This document shows positions 14,796 through 26,000 of a stretch of 64,000 nucleotides of DNA, piece after piece. The stretch covers positions 18,077,003-18,141,002 of the forward strand of contig VZDJ01007753.1 in assembly GCA_008694505.1 (NCBI GenBank), in the 5' to 3' direction. This DNA comes from Cyanoderma ruficeps. Lineage: Eukaryota; Chordata; Aves; Passeriformes; Timaliidae. Below the pieces are notes generated by a model. That model was not told where the DNA came from. It saw only the letters and a program-made list of their open reading frames with translations, and made no database searches. A program made the translations under genes and the position numbers. How positions within the stretch are numbered: position 1 is the first letter of the stretch; every line of letters begins with the position of its first letter.

Positions 14796-15038
14796 ATATT
14801 ATGTGGGAAAGAGATCCCCCGCTGGGTGAACCGCCTGGCCTACTTCAGCTCGTGCATCCCCTTCCTCCAGAGCTGCCTCCCCAAGGAATGGCTGACCCCA
14901 GCAGCCCTGCAGAGCCACATCAGCCTTGGCCTCCACAAGGAGGAACAAGGGGACACAACGGATGAGGAGTCCCCCTCCACCTCTGCAGCCCCCTCAGCCT
15001 CAGGCACATCACGAACCTGCAGACATACACGGGTCTAA
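14796..15038 (+). CDS. Terminal coding exon of an unrecognised gene
   Basis: This is a partial gene: only the last 80 codons plus TAA (15036-15038) are visible. A pyrimidine-rich tract and CAG end at 14795, giving a good acceptor, and the reading frame is open from the first exon base, so the preceding intron would be phase 0 if the splice is placed there. The exon is clearly GC-richer than its flanks. The first ~45 residues look like a folded segment, with [11 protein letters not shown], two Cys in [10 protein letters not shown] and LPKEWLTP. The last ~30 residues are low-complexity and acidic/Ser-rich ([17 protein letters not shown]), as in disordered C-terminal tails. There is no obvious membrane anchor or targeting signal. 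I do not recognise the family. It is not the C-terminal anchor expected for SYNJ2BP. A retrocopy fragment is an alternative, but the clean acceptor and downstream ATTAAA argue for a true last exon. Confidence 0.6.
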   Translation: MLCGKEIPRWVNRLAYFSSCIPFLQSCLPKEWLTPAALQSHISLGLHKEEQGDTTDEESPSTSAAPSASGTSRTCRHTRV

Positions 15039-15242
15039 AGTGCCCAGTTTGCCCCCAAATAACGCCCCTGCTCTCTTGTTCTATTTATTTCTCACACCCT
15101 TTTGCACACATTGGTTTCTCTTTTCAACAGATGACACAGAGGAGGGAAGACCCTTTCTGCTTCAGTCCCTTTTCCAAGGACTGCCACTACATTGCTTGGC
15201 AAAATGACTGTGAACCCCAACACAGAACTGAGGATTGTGGTG

Positions 15243-15248
15243 ATTAAA
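15243..15248 (+). terminator. ATTAAA polyadenylation signal candidate
   Basis: ATTAAA is the common variant poly(A) hexamer and lies about 205 bases after the stop at 15038. It would place cleavage near 15260-15275, giving a short 3' UTR from 15039. A GT-containing stretch follows near 15310-15330, which is compatible with a downstream element. No AATAAA is seen between the stop and this site. Confidence 0.45.
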
Positions 15249-15275
15249 CTGTATTTTCCTCCAGGAGCCTCCATG

Positions 15276-18200
15276 ATCCTTGAGAACTGTTGATTCTCTC
15301 AGGCATGAGAGCATGTGTATGGGCAGAGTGCACATACTGTGATGTTCCTTCTCTGGAACTGTTTTATCTTTTTATCTCTCCCTCTACCCATTTAAGCCCA
15401 GCAGTCTCTTCTCTGTTTTAGCTGGGTTTTCCCTTCCCCAATGACAAATCACCTGCCCACAACCAGTGAAGGAACCAGAGCCAGAACTCAACCTTCTCAT
15501 CTCTTAGACCAGCAACAAACTCCACTCAGATCCATCCCTTTTGTAATTACCAGGTTTCTAACTCATGTGAAGGACAAATGAAAGGTGCTTCTATTCTAAA
15601 ACCACCTGTCTTCAGTACTCAAATTTAAGAGCTTGAATGACTATCCTGCTCTTGAAAATAATAACAAAGAACCTAGAAAATGAATGTCTTACTGTGGCTT
15701 TTCTTTGGGGTCAAAAAGAGCATGGGGCTGTGGTGATTAGAGGCAGCTACTAAGTAGATGCAGAGATGACTTGACCATATTGGTGCTTTTTGGCACAGAC
15801 CGCTCTCAGTTTTCCTAATCCTAGGCAGTGTTCCTGGTTTCCTTTTTTCCCCCAGATTTCCAGGGGAATCTCTCTTCTAGCTGACATTTGCTGACTGTAT
15901 TTAGGGAAATGGCCTTCCTGGGCACGAGGAAGAGGAGAGTGAATCTCTTTGGAAGGTCAGTATTTCCTTCAGATTTTCCTCCTGCACTCACAGACATAAA
16001 ACATGGCTTCAGAGCCATCCTTCCCTGGCCTATTTTCGAGCCAATCCAAGAAGGTTAAAAATAAATGGTGAACCCAAAGAATGTCAACCTGTTCCTTTCT
16101 CCTCCCTTTTTGGAGGTGGAGGGGGAAACTTAGGGCCACATCTGGAAAGCAGAGATGACCCTTCCAATGCATGGGCCGCCATGGTGCCTTCCACTGTGTG
16201 CCCTATCTCAGTGGAATGAAAAATGGGCACAGCTGGCTCACTGGCCTCTCCAAGCTGGCTCCTGACAAGAATCTGGTCCTTGGATGTATTTGTGCTAATT
16301 CTGACAGCTGATGAGAAAGCACAGAATGAGGAAAGGATAAGTACACTAACTCTTCCACTCAATTACCTCACTAGGAATTCTAGTCAGAAGGTGTAGGAAA
16401 GAATCAAAGGGGAAATCCAGGCCCCCTCTCTCCCTTGCAACTTCTCTTGGCTACACAAAGGAGGATGAAAAAGGAACAGGCAGTGTGTTGAGAGGGAGTT
16501 GACATTTTAGAAATGGTGCTCTCAACAGGTAATGCCAAGTCAGGACTTCCACCCTGCATCAAGAGAGAGCTACAAGCTCTTAAGATGGTGGTTGTTTCCT
16601 TTTTTTTTGGTCGCAAACATATGCTAAGTCCAACCAGCTGTTTCTTTAGCTCAGGTATACAGGAGTGTGTGCTTTCAGGGCTGAAGGCCTCAGCTATGAT
16701 GTACATCATGTCTGCACAGACAATGTTTAAAGGTTTATTATATGTGCATGCCCTTAGTGAAGCAGGAGGCTCTGGTGAGATCTACTGGATGGAAATGTAA
16801 CTCACAGGATGGTCTTGCTCCACTGCCTCCTGAAGTGATGCGTGTTTAGGCAACAAAACCTTTACAACATGCCTCCCATTTTCATCCTCTGTACAAACTG
16901 CTGCAAGTTCTGTACTGAACTGAACTCATGTTCCTTATTAACCTTGACTACCTACAGCCAGTGCTGCATTGTGAGCAATTCTGCAGCTCCTGGTAACCTG
17001 TCCAATACCAATCTTGATTAGTATGGCTTGTCCAGGGATGTTTAATAAGATTTCCATCATGATCTCCATGCCACTGCCCAGAAACCATATTGCACAATGT
17101 ACTGTTTCACTCTGTCTTCTCCTGCAGTCGTGGTCATTGCAGCCTAAACCATTGCAGCACTGCAAGCTTCCTTTGTCTGAAGTTCCCAGGGTTTCTGCCA
17201 ACAGCCAGCAGCACGTTATGTGCAATGAATTTTAAAGGTCCTTCTCAGGGGGAAAGTGAGAAGAGGCTTTCCCAGAGCATTTGTCTAGGCCAGGGAAACT
17301 GCAGTCAGAAACACCTCATTCCCTTTGTTGTGACAAAAGCCAGCCAGCCATCACCTTGTGTTTCTGCTCTGCACCTGACCTTCAGGTGAAGCATCATGTA
17401 TACATCTAAGATATGGGTTCCAGAGGCACATTGCACACAGAATACCCTCTCACAGTACTTCACAAAGTAAAAAATGCTTAACTGGCAGTATGGTAACCTG
17501 GACAAGAAAACCACGTTTAGCCTACTTGGGAACATAAGTATGTGCTTGAAATATTGGGAACAACATCTGGGGGCAAACTGTGAACGTCATGAAACCCCAG
17601 ATGTTTGTTTACCCACTTTTATGTTTGTCTATCTGTTTATGACAGTAGGGGTCACATCAAGGAGGCATCAAATCTCTGCTGTAAATCAAACCCAGAATAT
17701 AATCCAATCTTCCAAACTGTTTCTCCCTACCCCTCTCTGTTCAAGGTGACTGATCAACCAATAATGAAAAGAACAAAGTGACACTGTGGAAATAAAATAT
17801 TTATTGATGATGGCTTTACCTCTGTAATTTAACAGCATTTTAGATTATTAAACATTAAGACATTTTAAAATCCTAATTTTCTGTTCATCTCTGGCACAGC
17901 GTGTTTGTCTTAGGCATTTTTATGATCCTCCCAATTATTACAAAATTGTTGTTATTATATAATTATATCATATTTGTATTTAGTTACACATTTACTTTCT
18001 CTTGCTGCTTTCTCTGCATAACACCATGTGGAAAATTTTAAATACCAACAGCAGTTATCAGTGAAAACAAAACAACACCGTGTGAATCTTAACAAGAGCA
18101 CCCCATCACAGTGGAACAAACTCTTAACCCTTCTTCCAGCCAGGACTTTTCGTGTCCCTTAAAAAGCTGGGATGCCCAATTCTGCACATGGGCATCAGCA

Positions 18201-19525
18201 GCTGTGGGTTATGTCTCTAGAAGTGACCTAATAGTATTCAGGTGGGACAGTAAGACTGGAGGTGAGGTTAGCCCAACACTGGAATATTAGAGGTACAAAA
18301 CAAACTGTGTCTAGGGAAGACATAAGAGGAGGAAAGTAAGTAATAACCTCTTTTCTCAGCATGTCTTTATCTATAGTACCAACTTCCTTAATTTCATGCC
18401 ATTATTCTTTCTGATTTCTTTTTGGTCAGCCACCTTCCTCCTCAGAAGTCTGTGATTTGAGGCCTATTTTTCTCAAGCTCTTTAGAAGGGACAGTTGTGC
18501 TTTCAGAGGCCCTGGGTGTGCCAGTTTCCCAGCACTGAGCCTGTGCTCTGTGATAAGTTCATCCCAGGCTGAGCACAGCATGGGGATGGACACAGACAGA
18601 CTTGTTCCCTTGCTCTCACTGCTCCCAGCTGAGAGTTTGCATCTCTGGAATTCAGACCCATGTTGCCTTTGTGTTACTGAGGTACTCAAGAAATAGTAAT
18701 TTCCTGCTATGTTATGTTTTTTATTCCTCAGTTCTGTTTCTTTCTCTCTAGACTGGTAGGCCTCTCAGAACAAGTTAGTGGACATTGGATCGCAATAATA
18801 TTAGCTTATCTTACTATATGTGTTTGATTCTATTCTCATTTTAGTTTGTATATATGTACCATCCTATTAAGATGGTCAGAAAACTTTATTAAGTACCTCT
18901 ACCACTTCCTGGATTAATGCAGAAGACCAAAGGAAGGGATTGTCAATGTTCCATTTTCAAATGTTTTTCAATTACTCTTTGATTTGAGGCTGCAGATGCC
19001 TTGTTCCACTTTGTCCTGCACGCCATCAGCAATGACTTGGAATGCGAAGAGGTTGTGTAGCGAGTCAGAAGTATGTAAGAGGGGACCTGACATTCTCCTG
19101 CCTCCACTGTGTGATTGCCACAGGCTACCACGACAGGGCAGAGCCTCTGGCTACAATAATGTGTATAATGTATATAAATATTGCAGCCTATGCCTGGAGA
19201 ATGGGTGCTCTTGTCTGTAACACGTCAGCACTACACCACCATACGTGTGGCTGTAGCTGTGTTGGGGTGGATGTGGCCCAGCACATTTAATTCCTGGCAG
19301 GTATGAAGAACTATTGGCCCTAAATATCAGAGTAAGGCTGTTCACTAGCACTGCTGTAGCCAACTTCGTTTTGAAAAGATTTTTTAGTTCATTTTGATTG
19401 GGACAAGGGATAACAATGCAGAAAAACAGATGATCACGGCCGGCAATCTTCTTTCCTTAGGAAAGCAGGCTACAGAATGAAAAGATACATCCCGTGACTA
19501 GGGCTGCTCAACCGTGCTCACCAAC
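15276..19525. other. Intergenic stretch before COX16
   Basis: No supported gene. Open frames here are short, overlap on both strands and have no recognisable motif. The stretch separates the 3' end of the unrecognised gene from the COX16 CpG island. It contains one doubtful MIR-like SINE trace near 15.45 kb and an AT-rich segment at about 17790-18010. An exon of a second gene on the minus strand sharing the CpG island cannot be excluded, but none is seen. Confidence 0.4.
15440..15530 (-). repeat. Possible ancient MIR-like SINE fragment
   Basis: The order of short blocks (a TGCCCA start, then AGTGAAG, CAGAGCCAGAACTC, AACC and a CTCTTAGACCAGC-like end) resembles the reverse complement of the tRNA-derived part of MIR-type SINEs, where a 'tgccca...aagtggcagagccgggattcgaaccc' pattern occurs. 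The match is recalled from memory, gapped and short, so it may be chance. Confidence 0.25.
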
Positions 19526-19529
19526 GAGC

Positions 19530-20000
19530 TGGGAAGGAGAGCTGGGGNTCGGGGCGATGTGCGGAGGAAAGGGGCTGAGCCGTGACCGATGCCCAGCGAC
19601 GCTTCCGCCGCTCCCCCGGCGCCCGGGCCGCAGCGGAACCGGCGTGTCCGGGCACGGGGCCGCGGCGGAGGGGCCGCTGTGGCCTGCGGAGCCGCGTCCC
19701 GCCGGAAGCGCCGGGGCCGGGCCGGAGGCGGGAGGGCGGTGCCGGGCCCGCGGGGCGGGAGCGGAGGATGGGGAAGCTGCGGAGGCTGTGGAGGAGCCGC
19801 ACGATGACCTTCGGGGTGCCCCTGCTGGTGAGCGGCGCGGCGGGGGCGGCGCGGGGAGGCCGCAGGCGGCGGCGGGCGGAGCTCGGCGGGCGGGGGCGGG
19901 CGCGGTGGCGGGTGGGCGCTCGGCTGTCCCCGCCTCGGCGGGGGCTGCGCCGGCCCGAGAGGGGCGGAGGGGCCGGGTGCCCGCCGTGCCCGGAGGCCTT
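19530..20000 (+). promoter_or_regulatory. CpG island promoter of COX16
   Basis: An abrupt, very GC-rich and CpG-dense block lies in an AT-rich background. It contains several GC-box-like GGGCGG or GGGGCGGG runs (for example near 19754 and 19890) and no TATA box near the start codon, as expected for a broadly expressed housekeeping gene. It spans the 5' UTR, coding exon 1 and the start of intron 1 of COX16. The transcription start cannot be fixed from sequence but should lie within roughly 19.55-19.76 kb. One N at 19548 shows an uncertain base at its edge. The density falls off sharply after about 20010. The island could also drive a minus-strand transcript, but no partner gene is visible. Confidence 0.85.
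19768..19827 (+). CDS. COX16: COX16 coding exon 1
   Basis: Twenty codons from ATG to CTG, then donor GTGAGC at 19828. They encode the basic N-terminus (MGKLRRLWRSRTM), the likely mitochondrial targeting and matrix-facing part, and TFGVPLL, the start of the membrane helix, which matches the GYGVPMLL region of human COX16. The first 12 residues differ from human more than the rest, which is usual for the family. The exon lies inside the CpG island. Confidence 0.92.
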
Positions 20001-23000
20001 CGGAGCTCAGGGACACGGTTATAAAACAGACTCCTAAAGATATTCCTAACTGGCATCTGAGGAAAATGAAGTTTGCTGCTGGTTTGGTTTTGTTTTGGGT
20101 TTGGTTTTTTTCCCTGTGTAACACCACTTGTGTTTCTTATCTTAATTTCTTTAGCTTTTCATTGGATTTTAAACTGCAGTGGCGCTGTTGGTCTGATAGT
20201 CTGTACATCTAAATAAGTGAAAATATTTTGATTGAAGGGAGTTGAGGGGTTATGGGTGGCAGCTGTGCTCAAAGTGGTGAGTGAGCCATGACTTGTTAGA
20301 GTAGTGGAGTTTAGGAAAGATAAATAATGCAGAAGGATTAAAACAAAATTATAAGACTCTCTTTTACGCATTACCTCTGTAGATAGTGCGCATTAGGTTG
20401 CACTTCTCTGGCCTAAGTACCTGCGTTCATTAGGGGGAAATGAAAAAACTCAGGTAGGAAGGCAAAAGCACACCAAGGCCAGTGCGGTTTCTGTTTGTGC
20501 AGTTCATGTCTCCTTATCCATCTATACAGTTGGTTTGCAAAAAGTAAACAAATTTCAATGTGGATAAAGAATAAGACGAAGGATAATTCCAACACTTTAA
20601 TAAAGCTACTAGAGAAATCAGTGTCATCTTCTTCAAATATTCAGCAGCATGCCTTGGAAAAATGGAGTGGACCAAAGAAGGACTTTGACACTTGTTAGAG
20701 TTAAAAAAAGTTTAAGGCCATTATTTTAAAGGGATATTACAGTTGTTCTACAGTAAGGACTTTCATGGAAGTTATTCGTCAAGTATCTTTTCTTGAAATA
20801 TTGATGAAGGCTTTTGTAAGAAATGGAAACAGTTAAACCAAACCAACAAAACAGTGTGATAATTCTGCAACTACATGAAATTATTTGCATCAGCAGCTCC
20901 TCCGCTCCCTGCTGTTGCACACAAACTCTGCCTAAAACACCTTTCTTGAAATGATCAAGCACAGTGTTACAGCTTGTTAGGTATCCTGTTTGCATGTATT
21001 TGTTCCAGAACTGTGCTGCTTTCATGCTTAGACCAAATTTATTTTGTTTTCGGATTTTTCAGGTATGAGTGCTGTGACAATATTCTTCAGTTTAATAACA
21101 GCTTGCTTAGATGTTAAAGGTTGGATATAGTTTAGCTTATGGTGCTTTTGTTTATGTAATTGCTACTTTTCTTCCAGAATCAGGGAAGATCAGGCAGTTT
21201 AGTATTCTTCAGCTCAATTTTAATTCTGTGGAAGGCCTGGGGAAAATATTGTGTGATTAAATAATAGATACTTAGAGTTGGTGACCTAGTGGAGGAAAAA
21301 AAATCACCACTGTTTTTTAATAATAAGTATATCAGATTAACTGGTGTAGTAGGTGAGGAGATTGAACTAATACACAAGATTCTGATTTTGATAAAACCTT
21401 CTACATTATCTTTCTTGTGAGAGTTGCATTTCAAGGAAGCGGGGCAGAGATATGTTTCTTACCTTTTAAGTTCTCAGAAGGATTAAAAAGATACTATAAA
21501 ATGTAGTTATCACATGCTTGCCAAATTAAAAGGTATCTTTGGAGGTAAGGTAGGTCCTGTAGAAAGAATGTGATTTTCTACAGAAGGCTGTGATATTGTG
21601 AAAAAACAGAAGTGTCAGTACAAGATGGAGGAACTTGTCAAAAGTAGAGTAAAGCATGAAACAGGATTCTTCCTGTGCACTCAGACCTCAGCTGGAGTAA
21701 CTTTTTAGCTCTGTGGTGCCATTCTGGAGATGATGAAGATGAACTGTAAAGTGTAGAGAAAAGCAATATAAAAGGTAAAGCCAACATTCCACCTTTAAGG
21801 AATGCTTGAAGGAACTGACTTAATTTACTTTAGAAAAGTTTACAAAGTTCTGTACGTTGTACACTGAGAGTGGGGATTGCCTTTCATTGCTTGGGAAAGT
21901 ACCCCCAAAATAAATGATTGTGTGTTGGGAAGATACTGCTCTCTTTTAGGAAAGAGCACTCTCATACCTACCTAGGGTTTTTAAGATGAGCTTAAACAAC
22001 CATCTGGCAGCAGTGGCATAGATTGTCTCAGCTCTGCTTCAGTGCTGGAACCGGGACTTCAGCATCCCAGGCCAGGCCTGTGCTTGTCCTTTTGGCCATC
22101 CCCAGTGTTTTTGCAAGATTTTCCATAGGTCATAGCAGGAAAAGACTGGTTTCTTTGACTTTGTATTGCCTAATTTCATTCTGTTCCTGTTGCAACAGAG
22201 CTCTTTCCTCCAGACACATATAGAGAAATATTCTATTATATTTCTTTCCAGACTTTCATGTCTCCTTGCCTTAAAATTATTCTCCCTTGTGAATACTTCA
22301 GAATGTTTCTGACTTGCTGCCCAGAGGCTTCCCAGGAAGTAAGAAAAAGGAAAACTCATGCAATTGTCAGTTACCCAGCTGTCTATGGAGCTCTGAAAGC
22401 ATCTCTGAAGCTAAACAGACTTGTGCTAAAAGATCAATTACAGCAAAAATGACAGTGAATCTAGGCAGAGAATCAGAAGGAGCATGCCTTTGCAATTTAA
22501 ATTCTGTTGAATTTGTTGAAATACTGAACCAAAAATACTGAAATACTGAAACCAAAGGTTTCTGTTAGATTATTATGTTCTGTACGTAATTATTTTCTTT
22601 AAACTGATGCAGGACTATTCTTCAGTACTGCTCAACTTTTCATCAGTACCATATTTGCTATTTTGGCAGAAAAAACCAATGAAATGTCTTTCATATCTTG
22701 CCTTTTTATACTGCATATTTGAATGAAAAATCCCTGTGCCAAAATTGTGAAGACTTCAAGGTTAAAGACATCCTAAATCAAAGAAAGATGCGTGTCTCAT
22801 TACACTATNTACTATACTATACTATACTATACTATACTATACTATACTATATCTTTAAAGTATTTCTTAGTTTTTAGTGTAAATTATCCTGATAGTTTTT
22901 TATTTGTTCATTTGGTTTTGGGGCTGCTAGAATATTTCAGTGGAGAAGGAATTTTCTTGGTTGATCTTTAAACCTCATACTGACAATGGCTTTCAGAGTA

Positions 23001-26000
23001 AGACATGTAAATCACAGTTTTCAGTCGTACTTTCTCAGTAGCTGAAAGTGTTTCTTCCTGAACACCAACAAAATTGTAGGGGGTAGGACTTAAACCTACA
23101 GGAGACCTTGATTTGTGTTTTTTTCTGTAACTCTGTAAACTTTGCAGATACAGTATCTCTGTGTAGCATACAACAGTAAGCATGCAGGAGAGAGTGATGT
23201 AAACCTGACATGGAATGTCCCAACAGCTTGAATGCCATCAAGTGAGTAGTCCCAAAGCATTTCTGAAGATGGTAACATCTGTGTAGATGCTGAGATTAAC
23301 TCCAGCAGCCTTTCAGGTATATCTAAAATTTGCTGTTGAAGTAGAGGGCTGTGCCACCTCTGTGGTAACTTCAACATCTTTGTCACCTATATTGACATCT
23401 CTGTTTGCTATTTTGATTACCAAATAATTTCCTTATCACATGAAGCTTAGTTTACAAGTCTTCAGCATTTGTTATTATAATAACAAATATTGGCTCTATT
23501 ATAAAAGGGGAGCTTCAGTTTCTGCTGCTTTATATTCCACAACCAGCTCTACCTGACCAAGAGAGATGTGTCTGTCAATTTCATGTTGCTGCAGTGGTGT
23601 TTCTGTAATGTCCTGAGAGAGGAAGGCTCCTTGGTCTTGCAGCTGGTGCATTCAGCATCACACCTTCCTTATGGGACACTGAACATGTAAGGTCACCTCT
23701 CTGGGACACTTGGAATATTTGAAGTCTGCTGGAAGTTATTTTTTTCCAACAGGTTTAAGTGATGGCTCTCTATCATTAAGAAAACAAGTTTGGATTTCAA
23801 AATTGCAAAGTAATAACAAATGTGAAACACATGTTAACCCCCCGCCCCCTTTGTTTCATATGCTCACAGCCCTTCCCAAGACTTGCCTTTGTGGTTGTGT
23901 CTCCATCTAGGCAAGAATTTTTTAAACTCTCTAAGGTGCAAAATGAATGTATAGATGCAGTTCCAGTTCTGTCAGTATGTTACAAGGAAGATATTATGTT
24001 CTGGGTGTCTGAAGTGACATTCTAGCAACAAGAAAATAGTCTGTGGTTCATTTGATGATTTTTATTGCACACCTAAAATAAGTATATCACTCTGTGTATA
24101 GTAATGCAGATTTTCAGATTTGTATTATGTTGCAATATTCTCCATACCTATTGCTGTAGATTTTGACTTCCTTTCATTTTTCTGGGGTTTTGTGAGTTTT
24201 TCTCCCTCATCCTGTAATGACTGCTTTTACAAGTACTTTGCTTCTCCTTCTGGATCTTGTCTTTGGTGTTTTACATGGTGTGCCCAGTCTTGCCAAAGGA
24301 GAAGGTACAGGTAGCTCGGAGCAGTGAAAGATTTTACTATGAATAAATATGTTTTTAAAATTTATTTCCACTAGTGATTATTAGCACAGACTGTACTACA
24401 ATGCCATCTACACTGCTGCCCTGAACAGTGCAAGTTTACTTTGATAAACACTTTGTCAAGGGATGCCAAGAGTGCGTGTCATGTACAGGACTAGAAAAAA
24501 GGTCAGATTAGAACAAATCCCTAACAATGCTGCAGCAATGTGGTCAGTGCTTCTAGGCACCATTAGAGAAGGTCATTGGCATCTCAGGCATTCACTAATG
24601 AGCCAGTTGTTTTGACAAACAAAACCAAAACAACTTTTCCAGACATCAGGGCATGAAATTACATGTCCATGGATTAGTTTTGTTCACTGCTGTGAAGTCA
24701 GGGTCATCTGGGAACAAGGACTGATGCCCAGAAATGTTGTCCTGTGAGTTACTTAAAGTGAAAATTTACACATTTAATGGGTTAAATTTTCATAGATTTC
24801 TTTAAATTCAACATTTCTAGTTAATTTCTTTAAAAAACTGCTCGATTTGGAGTCCTGGGGTATGCTAAATACAAGGCATGGTTTTCCCTACAGATTCTGG
24901 AGGATCTGCCTGTTAAAAGGATGATATGAACACTGGAAATGTGGGCAATTTTTCTGGGGAGTAATCATGATTCTGAGATCTTACTGTTTCTATCAGTGTC
25001 TATGAGTAGAAACTGTTAATACATTGTCTTCTGATGTTGTTTAAAGAAGGATTACTGCAATCAGCATTTTTCACTTACAGATATGTCAGTGTTATTGCTA
25101 ACATCTTTCACATTATTGCCTTGAACAATTCATAATACTGGATTGTAGGACTTTTATTAATATCTATTACTTTATGTAACTTTACAATGAATTTTACATA
25201 TGCAGAACAATTGATTTAAATGTTAATACATTTTTGAGAGATGAATAGAAATTAACATTCATCCATGAGAAGATAATTCTGATTTCTAGTATTTGTAGAT
25301 AAATTGTGATTGCCTGTAGAAGTCACAAGTATTACATTTGCAGCTAGAGGAGCGATAAATGCAAAACTCTTTTTAGAATTTAAAAGTTGTTGCTCCCAAT
25401 CAGTGAATAACAGAGGGTTGTTTTTATGCTTCAGATTCATATTAGACATGTTGGGTCTCTGGGCCTATGGTGAGATATGTCTTTGGCTTCTGCTGTGCTT
25501 CTGCTTTGCATCTTCTGTTCATGTGTGTGTGTTTGAATCCACAGTGTGGAGCTGTTCCAGACAAAACCAGCCCTGGAGCTGTTGGAGCTCCTGTGGAAGC
25601 CAGAGTGTTCAGGCTAAGTGGGCTTCTGTGGAGTCCAGCTGGTGCAGTCTGAATGAGCTGACTTCCATCTTTCAGTTGACTGTTAGGTCTTAAAACTTTT
25701 GAGTTTTCCTTTTGAAACAACACCTTAAATTTTTCATTTTCAATCTTTGAGAACAGTTTTCCAGATATATGTGACAAGCAAATAGGGACTCTTTGGTACT
25801 ACAGATTTTCCCTCTGTTTAATTTCAAAACATAAAAGGTGCATTTGCATCATTTAATGCTGTCAGAATGGACTAATCTGGCACTCGGAGGGGTCTGAGGG
25901 TCTCTGTTGAGCCTCAGAACAAAAAGAGAAGTCCAGACTTGCCAGACTTGACTGTTTTCACTGTGTGTTGAGTCCTGACTTAGGTCTCCCACTTCTTCAA

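Noticed and set aside
19579..19767. In-frame upstream extension of COX16 by 63 open codons
   Set aside because: There is no ATG in it; it is open only because of GC content, and the ATG at 19768 has strong Kozak context and gives the family-typical length.
19498..20127. Long open frames on both strands through the CpG island (up to about 209 codons)
   Set aside because: Stop codons are rare in such GC-rich DNA; the predicted proteins are Arg/Pro/Ala/Gly-rich junk, and only the 20 codons of COX16 exon 1 have homology.
25310..25693. 127-codon open frame on + with Trp/Ser/Cys-rich end
   Set aside because: It arises from an internally repetitive GGAGCTGTTGGAGCTCCTGTGGA-like patch; no splice pairs and no family match.
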